A stretch of 64,000 nucleotides of DNA, taken from contig JBBEBE010000008.1 of assembly GCA_040882505.1 (NCBI GenBank), forward strand, positions 248,001-312,000. The letters are read 5' to 3'. This DNA comes from JBBEBE01 sp040882505. GTDB taxonomy: Bacteria > Bacteroidota > Rhodothermia > Balneolales > Balneolaceae. Position numbers and translations under genes: made by a program. Each line of letters opens with the position of its first letter. Within the stretch, counting starts at the first letter, position 1. Shown here one piece after another: positions 35,967 through 44,452 of this stretch. The notes below the pieces were generated by a model. It searched no databases. It was not told the origin of the DNA and saw nothing but the letters and a program-made list of their open reading frames with translations.

Positions 35967-36335
35967 CTATCCCCTGGGCGGGCGGAACAGGTCGTCTGCG
36001 AAGGTCGAAGAGGAGCCGTTGTCCGCCACAACGTCGACCAAATACGGACGGGATGGATAGAAAGGAAAGAATGTGTGATAGAGGCAGAAGTTCGGGCTCT
36101 TGTCCAGAGCCAGGAGCGTATCCGGGACCGAGGAGGGATCTTCCTGCATTTTTTTTATCTGAGACCGCAGATAGCAGGCTCCGTCACAGTGCATCTCCGG
36201 CTTGTCCTTGTTGATGCAGAACAGCTCGATAATGCTCTCTTGAAAGGTGTAGTACTCTATCAGGGGCAGGGCAGGTTGCAGCAACCCCGTCATCAGGCTG
36301 ACAAAACAGAATAGGGTGTAGACTCGTATTCTCAT
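35967..36335 (-). CDS. Small Cys-motif protein linked to a metal receptor
   Basis: This 122-residue protein has an N-terminal hydrophobic segment (YTLFCFVSLMTGLLQPALPL) and a conserved-looking motif, CINKDKPEMHCDGACYL (residues ~40-56), with three Cys and a His. I recall this CxNKDKPxxxCxGxCxL pattern from small uncharacterised Bacteroidota proteins encoded next to TonB receptors. A metal-binding or redox role in the periplasm is plausible but not established. The C-terminal half is Phe/Pro-rich without known domain. It is 231 bases upstream of, and colinear with, the receptor and PepSY genes. Confidence 0.65.
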   Translation of the reverse strand: MRIRVYTLFCFVSLMTGLLQPALPLIEYYTFQESIIELFCINKDKPEMHCDGACYLRSQIKKMQEDPSSVPDTLLALDKSPNFCLYHTFFPFYPSRPYLVDVVADNGSSSTFADDLFRPPRG

Positions 36336-36935
36336 GAAACAGCCCGCAGTGGGGCAGATTTGTCCGAGACCTTATGGATGGTGGACCCCTCTCACCAGCA
36401 CTCGCATCGCCAAAACAGGGAACCGTGTAATGTATACACCGTAAAAAAGAGATTATGATGGTTACTCAATACCATCGTTGTATCGGAAGGTAACGAATAA
36501 TTCCGAGACAGAGTCGATTAATAGGACCGGTTCGGCAAGTTCCGTTTTTTGCCGATACATTGTCGGGTATCAGGTATAGCAACGAAATCAACTTTCGGAA
36601 TTATATTTCCATGTTCACAGGTGCGGTATTTCTGTTCGGAGCATTCCATGGAGTTGAGCTGGCATCGGTATTGGCACTCAGAAAGGTCAACCGGTTGCCG
36701 AACATCGGGCGTTTGAAGAACAGTTTCCCAGCAGTATAGTTGCGGATTTGACACTTTCATTCCGTCTAAATCCAGAGGCGACCCAACCAGCGAAATTCCC
36801 GATTTTCGCGGAGGACCAAACAGGTCGGGTTGAGCTGCATTGGTTTACCACCAGGTGGTTGCAAGGTCACCTTGAGGGGTGTGCCTTCAAAGGAGCAAAT
36901 GAACGGGTTCCAAGAGGAGTAGTTGTCAAAGTCCG
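36336..36935 (-). other. 600-base intergenic region
   Basis: No supported gene. Presumably it holds the promoter of the minus-strand metal-uptake cluster near 36340-36500, where an interrupted palindrome GTGTA/TACAC occurs (36423-36437). A minus-strand frame at 36518-36760 could encode 80 residues with six Cys (KVSNPQLYCWET start) but shows no family resemblance or clear Shine-Dalgarno; I treat it as doubtful. Confidence 0.45.
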
Positions 36936-38093
36936 TCAGAATACTTGAACAGTACGAACCTGCCGGTTTTGATCCAAATCGACGATCGCCATACCGATCC
37001 CGGAAGGGGAGTTTTGGTTCGGGGCGGAATATCGAAGATCGTGAATATAAACTCGCCATCCGCTTTTCACTTTTTTCACTTCATAGACTGGATAGCGAAT
37101 CCAGTTCCGAAATCCTTTGAGCTCCGGAGTGTTCAAGGCAATGTCGACCAGAGGATTCGGTTCGGTTTTTGAAACAGGATCTCCTCGCAACTCAAAACTG
37201 TCGGGAATGAGCCAATTTAGACGAAACCGGTAGTAGTGTGTTTCCGAAACGGCAATACCATTTCGGAGTAGCGGCCGAGCCGGCAATGGACGGCTCATCG
37301 CTTCATGGATCTCAATGCCCTGGTTGGCAAGATGCATTTTTGCATGTCGGACCGTTAATCGTGAGCCGACCAGCATGATCGCCACATAGAGAAGGGTGGC
37401 AATAACCAATGAGTTGGTCATCGGACGTGTGGCAAGTTTTCCGTACCAGAAGTAGCGTATCAGGGCGATTATCAGAATACCTGTACCCCACAGTATTTTG
37501 GCCATCAGCGGAACCATCGATGTGGAGAAGACCAGGACCGATAAAGCAGATCCGAGAAGAAGCCATCCACTGATCCCCAGCCAGGTTGTCGAACGGGCAA
37601 AAACGACCATTGCGCCGGTGAGAAGCCAGAACCATGGATCGATGATAAACAGGGTATCCCCATAGTACCACGTTTCGTCGAATGGCATGAAGAGTCGGAT
37701 GCCGTAGGTGTTGAGCCAATCCAGAAGCGGATGGCTCCAGACCGACAGAAATGAGAGGATCAGAAGCCATTTTGGCTCAATGGACAAGGTTCGTCGAATC
37801 GGATGGATGTCAGATCGTTGTATTGCGTTTCTGGCTCGCCACCGCGTGTGCAGACGATCTGCCAGTATCATTCCACCTGTCAATAAAAATGGAAAAAGCA
37901 CAAGCGCAAGGACCCCGTGCGTCCAACCTCGACGTAGGTGGAGGGCGGTGTCTGATCCATGGAACATGGCCAGAGCATCGACGTCCGGAAGGTTGGCTCC
38001 GATGACAAGTGTGGCCGTAGCCAAAGCGGTTCTGCGCTTCAGGCCGGTTTCGGCAAGTACGGCCCCAAAGAGTGTATGTGCAAGTGGATCCAT
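36936..38093 (-). CDS. YdjM-type membrane-bound metal-dependent hydrolase
   Basis: This 385-residue inner-membrane protein belongs to the YdjM/LexA-binding putative hydrolase family. The N-terminal signature DPLAHTLFGAVLAE with its His, then GANLPDVDALAMF, RRGWTHG and SHPLLDWLNTYG provide the conserved His/Asp residues expected to bind metal. Five or more membrane helices cover residues ~60-250, followed by a periplasmic-looking C-terminal domain of about 130 residues. The reaction is unknown in the whole family. It ends the RDD-containing minus-strand pair, 39 bases after the RDD gene. Confidence 0.85.
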   Translation of the reverse strand: MDPLAHTLFGAVLAETGLKRRTALATATLVIGANLPDVDALAMFHGSDTALHLRRGWTHGVLALVLFPFLLTGGMILADRLHTRWRARNAIQRSDIHPIRRTLSIEPKWLLILSFLSVWSHPLLDWLNTYGIRLFMPFDETWYYGDTLFIIDPWFWLLTGAMVVFARSTTWLGISGWLLLGSALSVLVFSTSMVPLMAKILWGTGILIIALIRYFWYGKLATRPMTNSLVIATLLYVAIMLVGSRLTVRHAKMHLANQGIEIHEAMSRPLPARPLLRNGIAVSETHYYRFRLNWLIPDSFELRGDPVSKTEPNPLVDIALNTPELKGFRNWIRYPVYEVKKVKSGWRVYIHDLRYSAPNQNSPSGIGMAIVDLDQNRQVRTVQVF

Positions 38094-38132
38094 CGGGAAT
38101 CACATGTGATCGTTCTGAACTCTGTTCGGAAT

Positions 38133-38573
38133 TCAAGAGTCAGAATATCGGGTCTCGTCCACAATGAGTGTCCCGGCCATAAGATCGTGCATGGTTTGTT
38201 TTTTTGCCGTAAAAGGTTGCATCAAATATCCAATAAGCAGAAGGATCGCCGAGAGAATTTTTCCGAAGTATCTTCCCGTTGCTCTTCCGAATGATATTCG
38301 ATTGTGGTCCAGATCAATAACTTTTAAACTCAAGGCCAGTTTTCCGGGTGTTGCCTGTTTGACCGAGGATTCAAATACAGCGTAATAGATCCATGATGTA
38401 ATGAATCCGGAGGGCATTCCATACAGTCCCCATTCTGGTGTACCTACGGTTGCCCCTGCAGCAAGACCAAGTACCCCTGCAACGAAGAGGATGATCAAGG
38501 AAAGTAGTACCTGATCAATGAAATGAGCTGCAAATCGTTTCCAGAAACCTGCGAATTGACCCCGTTGGTTCAT
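38133..38573 (-). CDS. RDD-family membrane protein
   Basis: This 146-residue protein has the RDD domain: GFWKRFAAHFIDQVLLSLII with the conserved Arg and Asp, then a second pair of helices after ATPGKLALSLKVID, and the closing TMHDLMAGTLIVDE. Some RDD proteins are Na+/H+ antiporters; most are uncharacterised. I start at ATG 38573 (MNQRGQFAGFW); the frame extends to 38636 but the extra segment is not family-like. It lies 39 bases before the YdjM-type gene, probably in the same transcript. Confidence 0.83.
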   Translation of the reverse strand: MNQRGQFAGFWKRFAAHFIDQVLLSLIILFVAGVLGLAAGATVGTPEWGLYGMPSGFITSWIYYAVFESSVKQATPGKLALSLKVIDLDHNRISFGRATGRYFGKILSAILLLIGYLMQPFTAKKQTMHDLMAGTLIVDETRYSDS

Positions 38574-38781
38574 TCTGTCATTCAGTACGTTCAGAGAGTT
38601 AGCTCGTTCTGCTGCAAGTAATACAAGTACCGGCAATCTTGCAAGAGATACGGCTGATACATTTTTGAGGGTACGATGTATTATATCTCATCACTGCGAA
38701 AGAGTCGTTGCACAAGCAAATCAGGAGGCGAAGAGGATGAGAATTCGACGTCGGTGAGCTGTAATTCACTGCTGAATATAG

Positions 38782-38812
38782 AAAAGGATCCGGCATCGAA
38801 TATGCCGGATCC
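38782..38812 (-). terminator. Rho-independent terminator of the pilin-like gene
   Basis: GGATCCGGCAT, five-base loop, ATGCCGGATCC: a perfect 11-bp stem, followed on the minus strand by TTTTC. It lies 57 bases past the pilin-like gene stop. Confidence 0.85.
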
Positions 38813-38868
38813 AATCGTTGATTTTCCCAATCAGTAAACGGTATGAACGAATCCCGTCACAGGTTGGA

Positions 38869-39336
38869 TTACACTTCCTCTTCTTCTGTACATGCCGCAG
38901 GAGCAGGTGCACTTCCTTCTCCAACGATGCCCATACGGATGGCGTTGCTGCAAACACGAGCTGCAATAAATCGTCCTTCACTATCATTGATGGCCGCAGT
39001 AATGAGGAATTCTTCACTGCCCGAATCACTGATCGTGTACGTTGCATTTTCATTGGTGGCTTCCAATGGATTTGTTGCATCCTCTGTTTCACCGAGGGTT
39101 CCACCAAATACCAGATGTGTGAAGTCGATATTTTCAAATGAGCGACTTCCACCACCCAGCATAACCGGCTTCATCCAGTAACCTTGTGCAGAGGCTGCGA
39201 TGGTTACCATATCCTGTCGTGTTGCGTCCAGAGTGGCAGAATCAGCGGCTTGGCCGAATGTATTGATTGCCACAACGGTCGCGATACCGACAATGATTGT
39301 TACGAGCATGACGAGTAAAAGTTGTTGTTGTCCCAT
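38869..39336 (-). CDS. Pilin-like membrane-anchored protein
   Basis: This 155-residue protein starts MGQQQLLLVMLVTIIVGIAT, a hydrophobic N-terminal helix preceded by a very short polar head. This resembles the assembly helix of type IV pilin-like subunits, although no canonical prepilin peptidase site (G before F/M with E5) is present. The remaining ~125 residues are soluble, with ATRQDMVTIAASAQGYW typical of the alpha-helix extension in pilins, Cys residues in RVCSNAIRMG and AACTEEEEV that could form a disulfide, and an acidic tail. I recall related MGQQQ-starting proteins in Balneolota and Rhodothermota. Function is unproven. It follows a 75-residue gene on the same strand, with a sigma-54-like promoter upstream of both. 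Confidence 0.7.
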   Translation of the reverse strand: MGQQQLLLVMLVTIIVGIATVVAINTFGQAADSATLDATRQDMVTIAASAQGYWMKPVMLGGGSRSFENIDFTHLVFGGTLGETEDATNPLEATNENATYTISDSGSEEFLITAAINDSEGRFIAARVCSNAIRMGIVGEGSAPAPAACTEEEEV

Positions 39337-39428
39337 GACGATTTTCCGTTTGTTAGGTTGGGTATGATGAATCGGATGAATGGAAATTCATTCGATTCAA
39401 TGGGTTTGGTTGATTCACGATTGTCGGG

Positions 39429-39656
39429 TCAATAGGGATGATCATCGATTCCGTTAATCAGATCTTGTAGAAAGTCTCTCACGTAGTACGATTCACGCTC
39501 GAGAGCGCTTGTCTCGTGAGATCCCTCGCCCGTTTGGGAATAAACACCCCCTCCGGTCAAAGAGGGGGCATTGTTGGATGTTTTCTCTCTTTCTATCGGT
39601 GTGGCATCAACGTCTCTCTTTGATTGTCGAACTGATTGATCCTTATCCAGGTTCAT
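39429..39656 (-). CDS. Small hypothetical protein upstream of the pilin-like gene
   Basis: This is a 75-residue hydrophilic protein with no recognised family. Its start is credible: AAGAGGA lies six bases before the ATG at 39656. The first half is charged and likely disordered (DQSVRQSKRDVDATPIEREK), followed by a Gly-rich stretch and an acidic C-terminus (VRDFLQDLINGIDDHPY). It is 92 bases upstream of the pilin-like gene, same strand, and 127 bases downstream of a -24/-12 promoter candidate, so the two genes likely form one unit. Confidence 0.55.
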   Translation of the reverse strand: MNLDKDQSVRQSKRDVDATPIEREKTSNNAPSLTGGGVYSQTGEGSHETSALERESYYVRDFLQDLINGIDDHPY

Positions 39657-39782
39657 GAGGGTTCCTCTTGATGTATTTCATTCCGATTATTCAGGTGTTC
39701 GCCGGAATGCGACAGATACCGGCAACATGGAGTGTTCGAATGTATCCGAACCTTCCATGCCTGATCAGACGTATTCACCTTT

Positions 39783-39799
39783 TTCAAATACCGTGCCAA
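39783..39799 (-). promoter_or_regulatory. Sigma-54 (-24/-12) promoter candidate
   Basis: On the minus strand TTGGCACGGTATTTGAA matches YTGGCACGRNNNTTGCW except at the C of TTGC, the same single deviation as the site at 7111. It is intergenic and points at the 75-residue gene and the pilin-like gene; pilin genes in other bacteria are often sigma-54-dependent. Confidence 0.55.
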
Positions 39800-39911
39800 C
39801 GTGAAAAAAACGGCTGTAAGTGCTTGAAATGGCCGTTTCTCTGGAGTGTGTAATGGAAGGCGTATAACATTTACACGCTGGGAGACAGGGGACTGTAAAG
39901 GAATGGAGCGT

Positions 39912-40118
39912 TTATCTCAACTCACGGAGAAGGTTTTCCAGAGACAACGGACGGGTAAACATGTCGATCCCTCCGTCTTCTTTTTGAGGCCACTCCTCAC
40001 GGGGACGATCCCGATAGAGTTCGACCCCGTTTCCATCCGGATCATTCAGGTAAACTGCTTCGGAAACACCATGGTCCGAAGCACCTGTAAGTGGGTAGTC
40101 GTGATGGATACATCTCAC
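39912..40118 (-). pseudogene. C-terminal remnant of a VOC extradiol-dioxygenase-like gene
   Basis: The 68 residues read YPLTGASDHGVSEAVYLNDP, DGNGVELYRDRPREEWP, then a short helix LENLLREL. This is the final metal-binding repeat of CatE-type VOC dioxygenases, which are normally near 280 residues. No start context or N-terminal domains exist upstream; the homology simply begins near 40118, about 80 bases from the SLC12-like gene. I interpret it as a decayed gene. Confidence 0.75.
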
Positions 40119-40201
40119 AATTCATTTTATTCCCGGAATAAAATCCCGTATTTACACCGCACGAATTCAACCGTTGGAATAATTCTTAAAAGCGGCTGTG
40201 A

Positions 40202-42439
40202 ATGAAGATCCCTTTTCGACGAAAGACCCCTGATCAGAATTATGTGGTATCCGGAAAGAAGGGTGGGTTGGGGACATTCGGAGGTGTGTTTACTCCATCC
40301 ATTCTGACCATACTCGGGGTTATCATGTACCTGCGATTTGGCTGGGTTGTCGGAAATGTCGGGCTCATCGGAACGCTTCTGATCGTCACGATTTCCACGT
40401 CAATTACGTTTCTGACCGCACTGTCCATTGCTTCCATTGCCACCGACCAACGTGTACGTATTGGTGGCGCGTACTATATGATCAGTCGATCCCTTGGACT
40501 GGAATCGGGAGGAGCCATTGGAATTCCGCTCTACATTGCATTGGCATTTTCTGTAGCGCTCTATACCATTGGTTTTGCTGAAAGCATGGTTGGCGTTTTT
40601 CCCTCATTGGACATGACCAGTGTGGGGTTGATCACAACGATAGGTGTCGCCGCACTGGCAATGATTTCTGCGAAGGTGGCCATACGCGCCCAATACTTTA
40701 TCATGTTTGGTATCGTATTGTCTCTGCTGTCACTGGTTTTCGGGAGCCCGATTGAACAATCGAATATCGAAATGTGGGGAGCGTCCAGTGAGAATTCTGA
40801 GGGGTTCTGGATTGTATTTGCCGTGTTTTTCCCAGCCGTAACAGGGATCATGGCCGGAGTGAACATGTCCGGCGATTTGGAGAATCCCGAAAAATCGATC
40901 CCTCATGGTACATTTTATGCCATCGGAATCGGATATGTGATCTACATGACACTGCCCGTCATTCTTGCAACCAGAGCCGACGCACTCACACTCATAGAAG
41001 ATCCGTTGATCATGCGCAGAATCTCCTACTGGGGAGATGCGATTCTGATTGGTGTCTGGGGTGCTACCTTGTCCAGCGCCGTGGGGAGTATTTTGGGAGC
41101 ACCCAGAGTCTTGCAGGCACTTGCCCGCGACGGAGTGTTGCCCCGATGGCTCAAGTGGTTGGGGCGGGGAGATGGTGAGGACGATTCTCCACGTATTGGA
41201 ACACTCCTGACATTGGCCATTGCACTGGTTGCGGTATGGTTTGGGGATTTAAACCTGATTGCACCCATTCTTACGATGTTTTTTCTGACGACCTATGGAG
41301 TATTGAATATCGCTGCCGGTACGGAGCGACTTCTGAACAGCCCGTCCTTTCGTCCCAAATTCAACGTCCATTGGGCATTTTCGTTATTGGGTGCTGTGGG
41401 CTGTGTTTCTGTTATGTTTTTGATCCATGCAATGGCAACCGCTATCGCGTTTCTGTTTGTCATTCTGATCTATGTATGGTTGCAACAGCGGGAAATGAAA
41501 GCAGCTTGGGGAGATGTGAAAAATGGAATTTGGATGGCGATTACCCGGGCCGGGCTCATGCGTATCAGTGCGGGTCAAGAGTCCAAAACCTGGCGACCTC
41601 ACCCTGTCGTACTTTCCGGTGCTCCAACGAATCGTTGGCACTTGATCGATATTGCCTCCTCGCTCACCCACAATCGGGGAATTCTGACCGTGGCAACCGT
41701 ACTGACAAGTGATCGTATCGCGTCGGAGCGAAGAAAGAGCCTGGAAAACAACATTCGTGAATTTTTAAACAAGAGAAGTGTTCAAGGGTTGGTGCGAGTC
41801 ACTACAGCTCCGAATGCATTTGAGGGCGGGAAAAGGCTCATTGAATCGTACGGATTGGGTGCACTGGTTCCGAATACCGTGATTTTGGGGGACAGTGAGA
41901 ACAAAGAGAATCGGGAGGAGTATTGTGACATGATTGCTCATTTTCATAGCCAGCAACGGAATGTACTGGTCGTTCACGAAAATGAAGAAGTCGGGTATGG
42001 AAATCGAAAACGAATTGATATTTGGTGGGGGGGACTCAAAGGCAATGGAGGGTTGATGATCATCCTTGGCTATCTGCTGCAGAGCAGTCGTAACTGGTAT
42101 GATGCAGATGTACGTCTCAAGATGGTCGTCGAGCATGAAAAGGCAGAAGCGGATGCAAAAAGAAATCTCGAACGAATCGTGAATAGAATCCGTATCGGCG
42201 CAAAACCGGAAGTGATTGTTTCACGGGGCCGCTCCTTTAATGAAATCCTTCATAATTCATCGAAACATGTGGATCTGATTTTTCTGGGAATGGCAGAACC
42301 AGATGAGGGTTTCGCATCGTACTATGGACAATTACAGCAGAAACTTAATGGCTTGCCGACAACGATAATGGTGTTGGCAGCCGAAGAGATCTCGTTCGGA
42401 GAGGTGTTGATGCAGCAGGACTCGTATCAGGATGAGTGA
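40202..42439 (+). CDS. SLC12-type amino acid permease/cation-chloride cotransporter
   Basis: This 745-residue protein has the APC-fold of Na-K-Cl cotransporter relatives. The first helix contains the family signature LGTFGGVFTPSILTILGVIM, then RIGGAYYMISRSLGLESGGA and GIMAGVNMSGDLENPEKSIP, with about twelve helices to residue ~430. The C-terminal ~280 residues form the SLC12-like cytosolic domain with two alpha/beta halves (NRGILTVATVLTSDR; DVRLKMVVEHEKAEADAKRN; HVDLIFLGMAEPDEG). Bacterial members are little studied; ion or amino acid transport is inferred. Start ATG 40202 lacks a clear Shine-Dalgarno. A dioxygenase remnant lies just upstream on the other strand. Confidence 0.9.
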   Translation: MKIPFRRKTPDQNYVVSGKKGGLGTFGGVFTPSILTILGVIMYLRFGWVVGNVGLIGTLLIVTISTSITFLTALSIASIATDQRVRIGGAYYMISRSLGLESGGAIGIPLYIALAFSVALYTIGFAESMVGVFPSLDMTSVGLITTIGVAALAMISAKVAIRAQYFIMFGIVLSLLSLVFGSPIEQSNIEMWGASSENSEGFWIVFAVFFPAVTGIMAGVNMSGDLENPEKSIPHGTFYAIGIGYVIYMTLPVILATRADALTLIEDPLIMRRISYWGDAILIGVWGATLSSAVGSILGAPRVLQALARDGVLPRWLKWLGRGDGEDDSPRIGTLLTLAIALVAVWFGDLNLIAPILTMFFLTTYGVLNIAAGTERLLNSPSFRPKFNVHWAFSLLGAVGCVSVMFLIHAMATAIAFLFVILIYVWLQQREMKAAWGDVKNGIWMAITRAGLMRISAGQESKTWRPHPVVLSGAPTNRWHLIDIASSLTHNRGILTVATVLTSDRIASERRKSLENNIREFLNKRSVQGLVRVTTAPNAFEGGKRLIESYGLGALVPNTVILGDSENKENREEYCDMIAHFHSQQRNVLVVHENEEVGYGNRKRIDIWWGGLKGNGGLMIILGYLLQSSRNWYDADVRLKMVVEHEKAEADAKRNLERIVNRIRIGAKPEVIVSRGRSFNEILHNSSKHVDLIFLGMAEPDEGFASYYGQLQQKLNGLPTTIMVLAAEEISFGEVLMQQDSYQDE

Positions 42440-42561
42440 GGGTCCCCCATTTGTAAGATTCAATCTGATCGACAACGGCTATCACGTAGTCGGCCTCATG
42501 ATCGCTGGTGCGATACTGGGTTGGTTTTACTGAATCACCATGCACAAAATACGGCCACTCC

Positions 42562-42900
42562 CTACTCCATCGTCAACGCTTCGGTCACGTAGTGGGAGAG
42601 TTTCTTGTCGTCCAAATCACTCATTTTTGTAAGCTTGATGTGTCTTCGATATGTGCCTTTACCTTCAAGAACACCTTTCGGGTCGCTGAGTTGAGCACCG
42701 TTGCTAAACTCGACCGATACATGATGGGTGTAGGTGAAGATACCGCCGAGAAGGGATCCTTCACGGCTGTAGACAATGCCGCCATATTTGATCGACTCTT
42801 CCAAATCGGATGAAACCGACATAAATAGGGAACGTATCGCCTCTACAAGGTGCAGCTTGTCTGGACTCAATCGTTCCAGTTTGTCAAGAAAATCTTTCAT
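42562..42900 (-). CDS. DUF1801-family protein
   Basis: This 112-residue protein matches the DUF1801 (YdhG-like) family: LSPDKLHLVEAIRSL, then DLEESIKYGGIVYS and the closing TYRRHIKLTKMSDLDDKKL. Members are small alpha/beta cytosolic proteins of unknown function, sometimes compared to iron-binding frataxin-like folds. It is last in a minus-strand series of small genes (VOC, DinB, VOC remnant, DUF1801) and the frame looks intact. Confidence 0.82.
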   Translation of the reverse strand: MKDFLDKLERLSPDKLHLVEAIRSLFMSVSSDLEESIKYGGIVYSREGSLLGGIFTYTHHVSVEFSNGAQLSDPKGVLEGKGTYRRHIKLTKMSDLDDKKLSHYVTEALTME

Positions 42901-42989
42901 GGAGACCGATATGGGTGGGTCATTAAGATCCTCACGAAAAGACAGTACCTTTTCGTTTAGAGCCTCGGTTAAAATGGGCAGTTTTGGGT

Positions 42990-43343
42990 CTATTTACCGT
43001 CAAAGGCATCTTTAAGCTCTTGTATGTTTAACTTTTTCATTCTGAGCATGGCGTCCATCACTCGGTTTGCCTTTTCAGTATCTTTATCGTTGAGCATGGC
43101 ATTCAACACGTTGGGTGCTATTTGCCAGGAAACGCCAAACTTGTCCTTGATCCACCCGCACTGCTCCGCTTCAGGAACAGAAGAGAGGAGTTTCCAATAG
43201 GTATCAATCTCCTCCTGTGTGTCACACTCTACCATGAGCGAGACGGCTTCCATTCCGTGGATCTCTTGCCCGGCGTCTGAATAGTAAGACCGGTCATGTA
43301 TTTTTGATAAACAGGGGCGCAATTCGGTCAATGACTCAATCAA
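42990..43343 (-). pseudogene. VOC/PhnB-like gene with lost N-terminus and internal deletion
   Basis: The 117-residue frame contains SYYSDAGQEIHGMEAVSLMV and TQEEIDTYWKLLSSVP, QCGWIKDKFGVSWQ. In intact relatives, about 35 residues separate the GQEIHG and EAVSLMV segments, and about 25 more precede the first segment. Both are missing here, and the frame opens with TTG just inside the end of the DinB gene. The conserved C-terminal third and the tail (NRVMDAMLRMKKLNIQELKD) are well preserved. I infer a recent in-frame deletion; the product is unlikely to fold as a normal VOC module. Confidence 0.7.
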
Positions 43344-43833
43344 AACTCATGGGATCTTTACCAAATATTCTTCGGATAAGTCCGATCTGTCCGATGTGAT
43401 ACGCCTGGTGATGGTTGATGAATGCCCACAGCTCACCTGCGCTGCTTGCAACCTGGTCAAAGGGGGCAGGGGGGGTGGCATGAAGATCTTCCCTGGATAA
43501 TGCCTCAAGCCCTTTTGTTGTGGGTTGATGCCATCGATTCCATTCATACTGAATCTCGGAGAGAAGCGGGTAGGTATTCGACGTATCAAATTCGGACTTT
43601 CCCATTACGGCGAAGAGCTCATCCCACTTTATTTCGGGATGATGGCCGGCGATCATGATCAATCCATATTGAGAATTCAAGAGGTGGCCAGCCAAATATT
43701 TCACCGGATTCACATTCTTGTTGTCACAGGGTCTTTCGTTGGATTCGATATCTGTAAATCCATTCAGAACATTGTTGTACAGTCTGTGATGTAGTTCGAA
43801 CTGTGTAATCAAGTAGCTGTGGTTTTTCTTCAT
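43336..43833 (-). CDS. DinB-family protein
   Basis: This 165-residue four-helix-bundle protein matches the DinB superfamily. Putative metal-binding His residues lie in LAGHLLNSQYG and in INHHQAYHIGQIGLIRR, the typical HxxxH-type ending. Family members are metal-dependent thiol S-transferases (bacillithiol, mycothiol) or of unknown function. I chose ATG 43833 (MKKNHSYLITQFELHH); an in-frame extension to 43935 runs into the preceding VOC gene. It lies 32 bases after that VOC gene, probably cotranscribed. Confidence 0.83.
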   Translation of the reverse strand: MKKNHSYLITQFELHHRLYNNVLNGFTDIESNERPCDNKNVNPVKYLAGHLLNSQYGLIMIAGHHPEIKWDELFAVMGKSEFDTSNTYPLLSEIQYEWNRWHQPTTKGLEALSREDLHATPPAPFDQVASSAGELWAFINHHQAYHIGQIGLIRRIFGKDPMSFD

Positions 43834-43865
43834 TTGTCGATCAACCTTCGTTATCCATTCTAATT

Positions 43866-44282
43866 TCAGTGGCTTTGATAAACCATCCACTGAATTCCGA
43901 ACTTGTCTTTGAGCATGCCAAATTTTTTGGCCCACCCAGTGGATTGAAGTGGCATTTCAATCTCTCCACCGTCGGAGAGAGCATAAAACAACCGATCCGT
44001 TTCCTCCTCACTCTCTGTCTCCAGATTGATGTAGAAATGATTTCCGACCTTGAGTTGATGCCCCATTGATTCGAGGATATCCGAACCGAAAAGCTTGATC
44101 TTCCCAGTCAGATTAAGGGACGCGTTGGCGATTCGCTTGAGTTCTTCTTTGTCTGCATTCATCGTGTCTTCCAACTCTCCGAACCGTACCATGTCGAGAT
44201 TGCCACCGAAGATCGATTGATAAAAAGTAAATGCCTCTTCAGTTTGGCCGTTGAAATTCAGATAGGGGTTGACGGCGATCAT
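43866..44282 (-). CDS. VOC-family (PhnB-like glyoxalase fold) protein
   Basis: This 138-residue protein has the full PhnB-like VOC layout: NPYLNFNGQTEEAFTFYQSI, GSDILESMGHQLKVGN, then LFYALSDGGEIEMPL and KFGMLKDKFGIQWMV. These proteins have the glyoxalase/bleomycin-resistance fold; bound metal and substrate are usually unknown. It heads the minus-strand set VOC-DinB-VOC remnant-DUF1801. The same family is represented as a broken copy two genes further on. Confidence 0.87.
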   Translation of the reverse strand: MIAVNPYLNFNGQTEEAFTFYQSIFGGNLDMVRFGELEDTMNADKEELKRIANASLNLTGKIKLFGSDILESMGHQLKVGNHFYINLETESEEETDRLFYALSDGGEIEMPLQSTGWAKKFGMLKDKFGIQWMVYQSH

Positions 44283-44452
44283 GTTGGCTGGGTTGGGTGA
44301 AGGTTAACAACGTCAACTTACAATCCGGTGTTGAGAACCGGAAGGTGGTGTTCCGCCTTTCTCGCGGGTTGAATGCGACATGATATTTCGGTTCTTTACT
44401 GAACAAGCGGGTGACATCCAACTCCCAAGCGTCTCGTATTAATTGCAATGCC

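Noticed and set aside
36518..36760. Possible 80-residue Cys-rich protein on the minus strand
   Set aside because: No homology recognised, no Shine-Dalgarno, in a non-coding-looking stretch; left as part of the intergenic region.
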